Source of the DNA: Pseudomonas fluorescens
Lineage (GTDB): Bacteria > Pseudomonadota > Gammaproteobacteria > Pseudomonadales > Pseudomonadaceae
Reading direction: 5' to 3'
Length of the DNA: 64,000 bases
Assembly (NCBI RefSeq): GCF_001623525.1
Contig: NZ_CP015225.1
Location: 124,001-188,000 of the forward strand
Position 1 is the stretch's first letter; every line of letters starts with the position of its first letter. The position numbers and the translations under genes were made by a program. Shown here in pieces: positions 43,204 through 51,875 of this stretch. The notes below the pieces were generated by a model that had not been told where the DNA came from, did not search any database, and worked only from the letters and a program-made list of their open reading frames with translations.

Positions 43204-44792
43204 TTTCGCACCCAATGGACAAGGCTGGGCAGGCTCCAGTTGCGGTGCGGGTTGACCTTGTCGGGGGACTGCTCGTTGATGACCAACAGTACCGGCACAT
43301 CCAATTGTTGGGTGATTTGTGCTGGGTGCTTGAAGCGATGGTCGAAGAACTCACGCACATAGACCAGGGCAATCGCCAGCAGCAGGCCGCTGAACATACC
43401 GAAGACAATGATCAGCATCGGCTTGGGAAAGGCCGCAGCGGTTGGTTCGAACGGCGGGCTCAGGACCCGGGCGTTGGACAGGTCGTTGTCCAGCGAACGC
43501 GCGGTGCTGGCTTCGGCGAACCGTTGGGCGTAGGTGGAGAAGGCCGCATGCAGGGCGTTGATCTCGGTGTCCATCTGCCGCAGCTTGCTCTGGGTTTCCT
43601 GCAATTGATGGATGCGCTGCTTGAAGGCGGCGATGCGTTCGATCTTCTGATTGATCACCGAACTGACCACCGCCAGATCGGTGGTGCGTTCCTGAATGCG
43701 GTTGTTCACCACCTTCAGGAACTGCTGGCGCGTGCGGACGATCTGTTCCCGGGCCAGCAGCATCGGTTCGCTGCTGGGCTGGAAGATCGCCAGGTCATTC
43801 ATGTAGCGGCTGACCTGGCTGGTCAGTTGCTCGCCCAGCTGTCTGATTTCCCGGTCTTCGAAGGCAATGTTGTCCACGGTGGTGGTGAAGGTGAACGGGA
43901 AGGTGTAGTCGTTGAACCGCGAGCTGTTCGCCGCCGCGAGACTGGTCTTGAGGTAATCGAGCCAGCGTTGGCTTTGCAGCAGGCGATCCTGGTACAGGTT
44001 CAGGGCCTGCTCTTCGGTATTGATGGCGTTCAGGCGGAAGGTGACTTCTTCCTTGGGATCGGACGATCCGATGTTTTCAAGCAGCCCGAGCCGGTTGCTT
44101 TCCAGGCCGTCGAGACGGGTCTGGTACTGGGCTTTCTTCTGCTCATAGAACGTCTGCGGCAGTTCGATCGATTGCAGGTCCTGGCGGCTGCTGAGGTAGT
44201 TCTGCAGCAGTTGCGCCACGAACCGGGTGCCCTGGGCCGGGTCGCCGAAACTGTAGACGATGGAGATGACGTTGGAGCCGGGCAGGGTCTCGATCTTCAG
44301 GTTTTCGATGGCCTCGTCGGTCAGCGTATCGAGCACGGTGTCGCGCACCGGATCGACTTCCAGCCCCAGGCCATCGCGCAACGGGTTGATGACGTACTCG
44401 CGCAGGGGCTGGGTGATGTAACGCTTGAAGGGATCGCTCACCCATTTGTTGAAGATGCCTGGGCTGGGCGTGTATTCGCCCTGGTCGCGCAGGGTGCTGA
44501 TGGTCTGCCGGATCAACGCTGGCGAGCGCAGGATATTGCTTTCGGTTTCCATGTCCGCCAGGGACGGCGGGATGAAGGTCGCGTTTTCCTGGTTCAGCGA
44601 CGTGGTGGCGTCGCCCTGGGAGAGTTTTTTCGACTGGACGATCACCTGGGCGGTGATATCGAAGCTCTGCTTGAGCATCAACGGCAGCACCAGGGCGATC
44701 ACGGCGAAAATCAGGAAGATACGCTTCACCCACTGCTTGTTGGCGAAGAAGATCCTGAAGAACTCGTGCAGATAGTTTTCCTTGGGGTTCAT
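43200..44792 (-). CDS. Polysaccharide chain-length/co-polymerase protein (Wzz/GumC-like)
   Basis: The product has 530 residues. An N-terminal membrane helix (about 24-41) and a C-terminal one (about 455-478, MLIIVFGMFSGLLLAIALVYVREFFDHRF) flank a long coiled-coil periplasmic domain, the polysaccharide co-polymerase layout. The Pro-rich FPKPMLIIVFG motif before the second helix is characteristic. No kinase domain is fused; the CpsD-like protein is encoded two genes upstream. It controls polymer length and connects to the outer-membrane exporter. Confidence 0.9.
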   Translation of the reverse strand: MNPKENYLHEFFRIFFANKQWVKRIFLIFAVIALVLPLMLKQSFDITAQVIVQSKKLSQGDATTSLNQENATFIPPSLADMETESNILRSPALIRQTISTLRDQGEYTPSPGIFNKWVSDPFKRYITQPLREYVINPLRDGLGLEVDPVRDTVLDTLTDEAIENLKIETLPGSNVISIVYSFGDPAQGTRFVAQLLQNYLSSRQDLQSIELPQTFYEQKKAQYQTRLDGLESNRLGLLENIGSSDPKEEVTFRLNAINTEEQALNLYQDRLLQSQRWLDYLKTSLAAANSSRFNDYTFPFTFTTTVDNIAFEDREIRQLGEQLTSQVSRYMNDLAIFQPSSEPMLLAREQIVRTRQQFLKVVNNRIQERTTDLAVVSSVINQKIERIAAFKQRIHQLQETQSKLRQMDTEINALHAAFSTYAQRFAEASTARSLDNDLSNARVLSPPFEPTAAAFPKPMLIIVFGMFSGLLLAIALVYVREFFDHRFKHPAQITQQLDVPVLLVINEQSPDKVNPHRNWSLPSLVHWVRN

Positions 44793-44809
44793 GATCGGTC
44801 ACCTGAGTT

Positions 44810-45832
44810 TCAGTTGTCGCTGCCTTTGTTGTCGACGCGGTAGCCGAAGCCGAACCCCACGCCCTGGAACAGCACTACGTCGGCCAGTTGCCTGGCCGTT
44901 TCGCCGGCTTTGGCCAGTCCGGTCTTGGGCACGTACAACATGTCCTCCGGCTGCAGGTAGGCGATCTGCGAGGCGTCGCCGCTCAAGGCCTTTTCCACGT
45001 CGTAGTGACGGGCTTCGACCTGGTTGCCGTTGCGGCGCATGATCATCACCGAGTCGAGCCGGGCCTTGACGTTCGTGCCACGGGCCAGGGTCAGGGCTTC
45101 GAGAACCGAGATCGGCCGGCGGATCGCATAGGCGCCGGGTTGGGCCACTTCACCGAGTACATAGATCTCGTTGCCGGCGGTGGACTTGAGCAGCACATCC
45201 ACGGTCATGTGGCCGGGCAGTTGGGCGTAGCGCTCGTTGAGGAAGGTCTCCAGCTGGGTGACGGTCATGCCTTGCAACGGCACCGAGCCAATTTCCGGGA
45301 AGCTGGCGTAGCCATCCCGGCCCACGATGATTTCCCGACTCATGCCCGTGGCCGGGTGGGTCAGGGTGTTGCGCAGGTTCGCCTCGCCGGAGAGCGGGCT
45401 GGTCACCAGGACGGTCAATTGGTTGCGATTGGGTTGGAACAGCATCTTCTGGTCATAGGCACGCTGCACCGCCAGGCGCGCCTCGTCGGTGGTCAATCCG
45501 GCGACTTTCACCGAAGTGTTGGCGCCCGGCAGTTCGATGGTGCCGTCGGGCATCACTTGTTGCGTGCCATTGAGCTGGCTGGCGGCGGTGAAGTTCAGGG
45601 CAACCTGGTCGCCCGGTTGCACTCGATATGCCTGGGAGGAGGTCGTGCCGATGTGGAAGATCACATCCAGCACATCCTGGGGCCGCAAGGTCTGTTCGAC
45701 CTTCGGCATGTCGGTGGCCTGGGCGTTGGCCGGCGCGGCCGTGAGGATCTGCACCGGCATCGAGCGGGTATCGCTGGTACTGGAGCAACCGGCAAGCGGC
45801 AGCAACAGCAGGACAAGCATTCTGGCGTTCAT
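44810..45832 (-). CDS. Outer-membrane polysaccharide export lipoprotein (Wza/OPX-like)
   Basis: The product has 340 residues. The signal peptide MNARMLVLLLLPLAGC has an LAGC lipobox. The Poly_export/SLBB domains include YRVQPGDQVALNF.., FPEIGSVPLQGMTVTQLETFLNERYA, IYVLGEVAQPGAYAI and LQPEDMLYVPKTGL. ATG at 45832 is used with AAGGA 7 bases upstream. It forms the outer-membrane channel for the polymer. Confidence 0.9.
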   Translation of the reverse strand: MNARMLVLLLLPLAGCSSTSDTRSMPVQILTAAPANAQATDMPKVEQTLRPQDVLDVIFHIGTTSSQAYRVQPGDQVALNFTAASQLNGTQQVMPDGTIELPGANTSVKVAGLTTDEARLAVQRAYDQKMLFQPNRNQLTVLVTSPLSGEANLRNTLTHPATGMSREIIVGRDGYASFPEIGSVPLQGMTVTQLETFLNERYAQLPGHMTVDVLLKSTAGNEIYVLGEVAQPGAYAIRRPISVLEALTLARGTNVKARLDSVMIMRRNGNQVEARHYDVEKALSGDASQIAYLQPEDMLYVPKTGLAKAGETARQLADVVLFQGVGFGFGYRVDNKGSDN

Positions 45833-45852
45833 CTCGTCATCCTTTTGCAGGC

Positions 45853-46497
45853 TTACAGGTTGTTGTAGAGCCACTTGGGCATGTAGTACTTGCGGCGATT
45901 GAACACGCTGCCGACCACTTTCGCGCCGGCCTGGGACAGGCGCTGGCGGGCGGCCTGGGCCACTTCCCAGCGGGTGTCTTCACCGCGCACCACCAGCACC
46001 ACGCCGTCGACCTGGGTGCTGAGCACCAGTGTGTCGCTGGCCGAATACACCGCGTCGGCGTCGATCACCACAAAGCGGTATTGCGCCGCCAGTTGCCTGA
46101 ACAGTGGGCGCAGTCGCTCGGGGCTCAAGCGTTCGGCATTGCGGCCCAGGCGCCCGTGGGGCAACACGTCGAAGGGCAGGCTGGACGCCTGCACCACGCA
46201 GTCCTGCAGCAAGGGCGGGGCGAGGCTGTTGAACAACAGATCGGTAAAACCGCGCTCTTTGTGCAACGACAGTTGCTGGCTGAGGTTGCGCGGTGACTGG
46301 CTGGCATCCACCAGCAGTACGCGACCGTTGCTCATCTGCGCCAGTTGAGCGGCCAGCGCCATCGCGCTGGTGCTGGTTCCGGTGCCTGTGTTGGCGGACG
46401 TCAAGAGCAGGATCCGCAGGGAAGGGTCGAGCACGGTCGAGGTCAGGTTGGTCTCGCTCGGGCTGGCTATGGTCAGGATATTCGTTGAACCGTCCAT
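45853..46497 (-). CDS. CpsD/BY-kinase-like protein lacking the Walker A lysine
   Basis: The product has 214 residues. The fold follows bacterial tyrosine kinases (CpsD/CapB): Walker A' LLVDASQSPR (Asp64), then FVVIDADAVYSASDTLVLSTQVDGVVLVVR. Walker A reads ANTGTGTSTSA (36-45) instead of PGEGKST, with Thr41 where the catalytic Lys belongs. The C-terminus RRKYYMPKWLYNNL holds a short Tyr cluster. It may be an inactive regulatory partner of the chain-length protein. It begins directly after the stop of the initiating transferase gene. Confidence 0.85.
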   Translation of the reverse strand: MDGSTNILTIASPSETNLTSTVLDPSLRILLLTSANTGTGTSTSAMALAAQLAQMSNGRVLLVDASQSPRNLSQQLSLHKERGFTDLLFNSLAPPLLQDCVVQASSLPFDVLPHGRLGRNAERLSPERLRPLFRQLAAQYRFVVIDADAVYSASDTLVLSTQVDGVVLVVRGEDTRWEVAQAARQRLSQAGAKVVGSVFNRRKYYMPKWLYNNL

Positions 46498-47244
46498 TTA
46501 ACTCGCTCCGTGGCCGCTGAACACTTTGAAGGGGGTAATCATCAGGATCTTCAAATCCAGCCACAGGCTTTGTTCAGCGATATAGCTGAGGTCCAATTCC
46601 ACACGCTGGTCGAAGTCGATATTGCTGCGCCCGGAGATCTGCCAAAGGCCGGTCATGCCGGGGTAGATGCTCAAGCGCACAAGATGGTTGTCCTTGTAGC
46701 GATAGGCGTTGAACGAGGTCGGCCGGGGGCCCACCAGGCGCATGTCGCCGGTCACTACATTGATCAGGTTCGGTAGTTCGTCGAGGCTGCTGCGTCGCAG
46801 GAACCGGCCGATGGGCGTGATGCGCGGATCGTTGTCGATCTTGAAGTCGATGGCATCGGCGCCGTGTTTGTTGAGGTGGCGCAGCGACTCCTTGAGCGCC
46901 TCGGCATCGGCCACCATGGTGCGGAACTTGTACATGCCGAAGACTCGGCCGCGATACCCGGTGCGCTTTTGCACGAACAGCACGGGACCGGGGCTGGAGA
47001 ACTTGACCAGCAGCGCCAGGCCCAGCAGCAGCGGGCATAACAGCAGCAGGATCGCCAGCGCGCCGAGGCAGGCCACTATGCGATTGGTGCGCGAGACCGT
47101 CCAGGGCCGGCCGCCGTCGCGACCGGTCAACCAACCTCGACCCTGGCGGTGGATGGCCGCGTCCAGGCGCCTGCGGTGGTCGGGATCGACACGCTTGTCG
47201 CGTCCAGGGGCGTTGATCTCGATGACTTGCTCATGTCGGGTCAT
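46498..47244 (-). CDS. Undecaprenyl-phosphate sugar phosphotransferase (WcaJ/PglC-like)
   Basis: The product has 248 residues. One membrane hairpin (about 55-80) precedes the bacterial sugar transferase domain: FVQKRTGYRGRVFGMYKFRTMVADAE, RRSSLDELPNLINVVTGDMRLVGPRP and GMTGLWQISGRSN. It starts synthesis by moving a sugar-1-phosphate to undecaprenyl phosphate. ATG at 47244 has GGAGGA 5 bases upstream and overlaps the epimerase stop by 14 bases. The N-terminal 55 residues are charged and lack the large transmembrane sensor domain of WcaJ, so it is a short form. Confidence 0.9.
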   Translation of the reverse strand: MTRHEQVIEINAPGRDKRVDPDHRRRLDAAIHRQGRGWLTGRDGGRPWTVSRTNRIVACLGALAILLLLCPLLLGLALLVKFSSPGPVLFVQKRTGYRGRVFGMYKFRTMVADAEALKESLRHLNKHGADAIDFKIDNDPRITPIGRFLRRSSLDELPNLINVVTGDMRLVGPRPTSFNAYRYKDNHLVRLSIYPGMTGLWQISGRSNIDFDQRVELDLSYIAEQSLWLDLKILMITPFKVFSGHGAS

Positions 47245-48310
47245 GGATTCCTCCGCTGAGGTTGGGCCGCAAGCGTTCAGTTGCGTGCGGTGCGTGGGCA
47301 GGCTGTGCGTAGTAATCGAGGAACCACCGGATGAAGCGGCCCAGGCCGTCGTCCAGTTCGATACACGGCTTGAAACCGGTGGCCTGTGCCAGGTCGCTGG
47401 CATCGGCGCAGGTGTTGAGCACATCTCCTGCTTGCAGGGGGAGCAGTTCGATGCGGGCGGTTTGTCCCAGGTGCTTTTCCAGCAGTGCGACATAGGTGCG
47501 CAGCGCCACCGGGTGCTGCCCGCCGATGTTGTAGATCCGCCAGGGCGCACGGCTGGTGGCAGGGTCCGGTTGTTCGTGATCCAACAGGGGCGTGACCTGG
47601 GGCGCACGGTCGAGCAGGCGGGCGATGCTTTCGACGATGTCGTCGATGTAGGTGAAATCGCGTTGGTGCTCGCCGTGATTGAACAGTTGCAGCACACGGT
47701 CTTCGACGATGGCGCGGGCAAACTGGATCGGCGACATGTCTGGCCGGCCCCAAGGGCCGTACACCGTGAAGAAGCGCAGGCCGGTGCAGGGAATGCCGAA
47801 CAGGTGGCTGTAGCTGTGGGCCATCAGTTCGTTGGCTTTTTTGCTGGCCGCGTACAGCGACAGCGGATGGTCGACGTTGTCCTGCACCGAATAAGGCGTG
47901 CGCGAATTGGCGCCGTATACCGAGCTTGAGGAGGCGTAGATCAGGTGCTTGACCGGATAGCGGCGGCAGTTTTCCAGAATATTCAGGAACCCGGTGATGT
48001 TGCTGTCGACATAGGCTTGTGGTTTTTCCAGCGAGTAGCGCACGCCCGCTTGGGCGGCAAGGTGAATCACTACGTCCGGGCGCCGGGCCTGGAACAGTTC
48101 ATCGATGGCCGGCGCGTCGACCAGATCGATCCGCGCCAGGGGAAATTCGCCGGCCTGGTCGTTTACCCAGGTCACGCGGTCGTGCTTGAGCTGCGGGTCG
48201 TAGTAGTCGTTGAAGTTGTCGAGCCCGCACACCCGATGGCCGTCGCGCAGCAGTCGCAGCACGACGTGGGCGCCGATGAAGCCGGCCGCGCCGGTGACCA
48301 GGATGTTCAT
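47231..48310 (-). CDS. NAD-dependent sugar epimerase (UDP-glucuronate 4-epimerase-like)
   Basis: The product has 359 residues and belongs to the extended SDR family. NAD motif GAAGFIGAH lies at 7-15, followed by the catalytic SSSSVYG and YAASKKANE (Tyr/Lys). The GLDNFNDYYDPQLKHDR segment is characteristic of UDP-glucuronate epimerases. ATG at 48310 overlaps the ugd stop as ATGA. Its substrate, UDP-glucuronate, would come from the ugd product, giving UDP-galacturonate for the polymer (inference). Confidence 0.9.
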   Translation of the reverse strand: MNILVTGAAGFIGAHVVLRLLRDGHRVCGLDNFNDYYDPQLKHDRVTWVNDQAGEFPLARIDLVDAPAIDELFQARRPDVVIHLAAQAGVRYSLEKPQAYVDSNITGFLNILENCRRYPVKHLIYASSSSVYGANSRTPYSVQDNVDHPLSLYAASKKANELMAHSYSHLFGIPCTGLRFFTVYGPWGRPDMSPIQFARAIVEDRVLQLFNHGEHQRDFTYIDDIVESIARLLDRAPQVTPLLDHEQPDPATSRAPWRIYNIGGQHPVALRTYVALLEKHLGQTARIELLPLQAGDVLNTCADASDLAQATGFKPCIELDDGLGRFIRWFLDYYAQPAHAPHATERLRPNLSGGIHDPT

Positions 48311-49671
48311 GCTTGCGGCCCGGGTAGCGGAGTGCCCGGCACGGTGTGCCGCAGCCCGATACCGCGATACAGCAGTCCGGCGGCGGCCAGGTGTTCGGGG
48401 TTGTACAGGTTGCGGCCATCGATGATCACCCGGGCGCGCAACTTGCTCGCCAGTAGGTCGAAGTCCACCACGCGAAAATTCTTCCACTCGGTGCAGATCA
48501 CCAGGGCGTCGGCGTCTTCCAGGGTGTCGTCGCGGGTGGCGCAGAGGTTCAGGTCCTTTCGATAGCCGTAGAGGCGCCGGCATTCGGACATGGCTTCCGG
48601 GTCATAGGCGTGGACGCGGGCGCCTTCGCGCCACAGCGCTTCCATGAGGTAGCGGCTGGGGGCTTCGCGCATGTCATCGGTGTTGGGCTTGAATGCCAGG
48701 CCCCAGATGGCAATCGATTTGCCGGCCAGGCCCTCCTGGAATTGCGTCGCCAGTTTCTCGAAGAGGATATGCCGCTGGCTGTCATTGACGTCGGTGACGC
48801 TGCGCAACAAGCGCAGTGGCATGCCGCTTTGTTCGGCGGTGTGCAGCAAGGCCCGCAGGTCTTTGGGAAAGCATGAGCCGCCAAAACCGCAGCCGGGGTA
48901 AATGAAGTGGTAACCGATGCGTGGGTCCGAGCCGATGCCTTTGCGCACGGCTTCGATGTCGGCGCCCAGCCGTTCGGTGAGGTTGGCCAGTTCGTTCATG
49001 AAGCTGATGCGGGTGGCGAGCATGGCATTGGCGGCGTACTTGGTCAGTTCGGCGCTGCGGTTGTCCATGAACATCAGTTTTTCGTGGTTGCGGCAAAAGG
49101 GCGCGTAGAGCTCCGTCATCTGGTCGCGGGCCAGCGGGTCGGCGGTGCCGATGATGATCCGGTCGGGGCGCATGCAATCGGCCAGCGCACTGCCTTCCTT
49201 GAGGAACTCGGGATTGGACACCACGCGTACGTTCAACTGTTTCAGGCCCCGCTGCGCCAGCGCCTGGCGGGCGCATTCGGCCACCTTGTCGGCCGTGCCC
49301 ACCGGCACCGTGGATTTGATGACCAGGGTGCGGTCGCTGTCCATGAAGTCGGCGATTTGCCGGGTGACGGCCAGCACATGGCTCAGGTCTGCCGAGCCGT
49401 CTTCATCGGCGGGGGTGCCGACGGCGATGAAAATCAGCTCGCCATGATTGACTGCGTCGCTGGCCTGGGAGCTGAACGACAAGCGTCCTTCCTTGATGTT
49501 GTCTTCGAGCAAGCTGGACAGCCCCGGCTCGCTGATGGTCGGTACGGCCTGTTGCAGTTGCCGGATTTTGTTCGGGTCGATATCGATGCACAAAACGCGA
49601 TGTCCGACGTCGGCCATGGCGGCGGCCTGGATCAGCCCGACATACCCCGTACCAAATACACTCACGTCCAT
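48307..49671 (-). CDS. ugd: UDP-glucose 6-dehydrogenase
   Basis: The product has 454 residues. The NAD-binding GTGYVGLIQAAAMADVGH lies near the N-terminus, and the catalytic Cys motif GCGFGGSCFPKD near 255-266. The C-terminal UDP-binding domain includes IWGLAFKPNTDDMREAPS. It oxidises UDP-glucose to UDP-glucuronate. ATG at 49671 (MDVSVFGTGYVGL) is the family-typical start. It is the first gene of the EPS operon. Confidence 0.92.
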   Translation of the reverse strand: MDVSVFGTGYVGLIQAAAMADVGHRVLCIDIDPNKIRQLQQAVPTISEPGLSSLLEDNIKEGRLSFSSQASDAVNHGELIFIAVGTPADEDGSADLSHVLAVTRQIADFMDSDRTLVIKSTVPVGTADKVAECARQALAQRGLKQLNVRVVSNPEFLKEGSALADCMRPDRIIIGTADPLARDQMTELYAPFCRNHEKLMFMDNRSAELTKYAANAMLATRISFMNELANLTERLGADIEAVRKGIGSDPRIGYHFIYPGCGFGGSCFPKDLRALLHTAEQSGMPLRLLRSVTDVNDSQRHILFEKLATQFQEGLAGKSIAIWGLAFKPNTDDMREAPSRYLMEALWREGARVHAYDPEAMSECRRLYGYRKDLNLCATRDDTLEDADALVICTEWKNFRVVDFDLLASKLRARVIIDGRNLYNPEHLAAAGLLYRGIGLRHTVPGTPLPGPQA

Positions 49672-50047
49672 TTTTGGCGCGCCTCGCAAACCGAATGATG
49701 TAACTCGGATGAAACTGTTTAGAGGGGTATAGCGCAGCTTCAGAAAAGCGTGTCAGCAAAATGACAGTTGTCAGTGTTGGCAATTCAAGTGAAGTCGGGC
49801 CTTTTGATATCAAGTCCTTGACTGCCTTAGTAAAGTGGCTGTTTTATTGGGCTTTACGGGAATTTGACAAAGCGATAAACGGTAGTAACCCATAGTTTTT
49901 TACATTTTGTGACGCGTTTTCGTGTCATTTTTGGGGTAACTTTTTTTTGACGCGCGCTTCGGATGAAGCATTTCTTGCGCTTTGAAAATCGGCTGCTAAC
50001 GTGCAGGAACGAAGTGCTTTGGATACGGCGATCTGGTCGAGGAAAAC
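49672..50047. other. Divergent promoter region between EPS operon and sulfatase-fold gene
   Basis: This AT-richer stretch has no gene. On the minus strand CTGACA (49751-49756) and TATACC (49726-49731) with a 19-base spacer could serve ugd. On the plus strand TTGACA at 49864-49869 lacks a convincing -10. I find no clear AlgU-type or -24/-12 site. Confidence 0.4.
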
Positions 50048-51745
50048 ATGGCCCGTTACCTCAAGGAACTGCTGCTGGTTCTGTACCTGCTCAAGGGATA
50101 CGACTATTACCTCGACCGTCTCAGCGCGTTGGGCCTGGGGTTCGCCACGTTGCTGTTCGGCGCCATGTTCACGGTGCTGGTGCTGGCGCTGTGGATGAGT
50201 GCCTACATACGCCAGACCCTGGTGAGGCATGTGTTTGCCTTGGCGATGTTTGTTTCAGCGGTGTTTTTCGAGGTGTACACCCGGGTCACGGACAGTTACC
50301 TGACCTATAGCCAGTTCGTTTCGCTGGTGTACTCGGGGGGATTTATCCAGGAGGCGGCTTATCAGTACCGCGACGTGATTATCAGCGCGGTGATCAGCGG
50401 CTTGCTGCTGTTATTCGGCATCGCGCTCAAGCCTCGGCGGTCGGTGCGGTTGCCCGGTTATTTGCCCATCGCGGCGCCGGTGCTGGGCATGTTGTTGCTC
50501 AGTGGCGTGTTGTTCGTGCGGGCGGGCGAGGGCGCGCGCGGCCTGCCGGTGATGTACACGCCGTTGGCCTATTTGAATCTGTTTGCCTACGAGTCCTTGC
50601 ACAGCACCATCGGTCCCCGGGAGCCGGTCACCCTGGTGCGACGGTCGTCTTTGATCGAGCAGGATATCGTGCTGATCATCGATGAAAGCATTGGCGGCAA
50701 TTACCTGGATATCAACGCGCCATTCGGCGTGCACACCGGGCTGAAGACGCCGCCCGAGGGCGTGGACATCTTCAATTTCGGTTATGCGGCCTCCATCGCC
50801 AATTGCAGCGCCGACACCAACGTCACCCTGCGCTATGGTGGCACGCGCGCCGACTACATACGCATCAACAGCACCCGGCCGTCGATCTGGCAATATGCCA
50901 AAAAGGCGGGTTTGCGTACCGTCTACATCGACGCCCAACGCACTGGTGGCTACCTGCAAAACCTGATGACCGAGCTGGAAAAACAGGACATCGACGAATT
51001 CGTCCAGTTCGACCAGGCCAGCGTACGCGACCGTGACATGGCGGCTGCGGCGAAGTTGATCGAACTGCTGGGCGACAACCAGGCCGAACTGGTGGTGATC
51101 AACAAGGTGGGGGCGCATTTCCCGGTACACGACAAATACCCCGACGACTTCATGAACTACCGCCCGGCCTTGCCGCGAGGGCAGTTCCAGGAGGTGGCCG
51201 ACACCGCTAGCCGCGATGGCTTCAATGGCCAGAAAGATGACTGGTTGCTGTATCGCAATGCTTACCAGAACACCTTGCTGTGGAACGTCGGCGAGTTCTT
51301 CAAGCGAATCTTCCAGCAGGCCGATTTGAGCCATGCCGTGCTGATCTACACCTCCGACCACGGCCAGGACCTGCACGAGCGTGGCAACCCCGGGCTCAAC
51401 ACCCATTGCGGCGGTGATCCGGTGGCGGAGGAGGGGTTGGTGCCGTTGGTAGTGATCCAGGGCAGCCAATTGCACACCCTTGATTGGCGTGATGCCTGGG
51501 CTCGGAACAAGGACCGTTCGAGCCACTACAACATCTTCCCGACGCTGTTGCAGTTGATGGGTTACGACCCGGCCGGGGTTGAATCGGCCTATGGGAAATC
51601 CCTGAGCCAACCAACCGATGATGATTTCACTTTCAACTATCGCTTTAATGCGCGGTTGGGGGCGAAACCGGCTTGGAAACACATCGACTTGGGCGACATC
51701 GTGACACCGCAGTCCGGCCAGGTTGAGATGGCGGTGGGGCATTGA
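50048..51745 (+). CDS. Sulfatase-fold membrane enzyme (phosphoethanolamine transferase-like)
   Basis: The product has 565 residues. About four to five N-terminal helices (to residue ~160) precede a periplasmic alkaline-phosphatase-type domain. LIIDES (D212/E213) and TSDHGQDLHERG (about 435) supply metal ligands, and HFPVHDKYP lies between. The nucleophile, normally Thr in EptA-like enzymes, is probably S254 or T257 in ANCSADTNVT by spacing. Such enzymes transfer phosphoethanolamine or glycerol phosphate to lipid A or glycans. It is divergent from the EPS operon, so it may decorate that polymer. Confidence 0.75.
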   Translation: MARYLKELLLVLYLLKGYDYYLDRLSALGLGFATLLFGAMFTVLVLALWMSAYIRQTLVRHVFALAMFVSAVFFEVYTRVTDSYLTYSQFVSLVYSGGFIQEAAYQYRDVIISAVISGLLLLFGIALKPRRSVRLPGYLPIAAPVLGMLLLSGVLFVRAGEGARGLPVMYTPLAYLNLFAYESLHSTIGPREPVTLVRRSSLIEQDIVLIIDESIGGNYLDINAPFGVHTGLKTPPEGVDIFNFGYAASIANCSADTNVTLRYGGTRADYIRINSTRPSIWQYAKKAGLRTVYIDAQRTGGYLQNLMTELEKQDIDEFVQFDQASVRDRDMAAAAKLIELLGDNQAELVVINKVGAHFPVHDKYPDDFMNYRPALPRGQFQEVADTASRDGFNGQKDDWLLYRNAYQNTLLWNVGEFFKRIFQQADLSHAVLIYTSDHGQDLHERGNPGLNTHCGGDPVAEEGLVPLVVIQGSQLHTLDWRDAWARNKDRSSHYNIFPTLLQLMGYDPAGVESAYGKSLSQPTDDDFTFNYRFNARLGAKPAWKHIDLGDIVTPQSGQVEMAVGH

Positions 51746-51764
51746 CTGGAGCTGAGTTCTTGAT

Positions 51765-51850
51765 GGGAGTGAGCTTGCTCGCGATGACGCCGGCACACTC
51801 AACATCACTGCAAACTCATCTACCACCTTCGCGAGCTAGCCCGCTCCCAC
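51765..51850. repeat. REPIN (two inverted Pseudomonas REP sequences)
   Basis: GGGAGTGAGCTTGCTCGCGA and the inverted TTCGCGAGCTAGCCCGCTCC flank about 45 bases. Confidence 0.85.
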
Positions 51851-51875
51851 AGGAGAAACGCGGTCCCACCAAGAA

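Noticed and set aside
43215..44843. 542-residue plus-strand reading frame
   Set aside because: It lies opposite the Wzz/GumC-like gene, in a frame kept open by GC-rich codon bias; the sequence is His/Gln/Gly-rich with no domain. Several similar long frames opposite EPS, glc and glp genes were dropped for the same reason.
46498..47721. Extended 407-residue start for the initiating transferase
   Set aside because: The N-terminal 159 residues overlap the epimerase gene out of frame. ATG 47244 has a strong ribosome-binding site.
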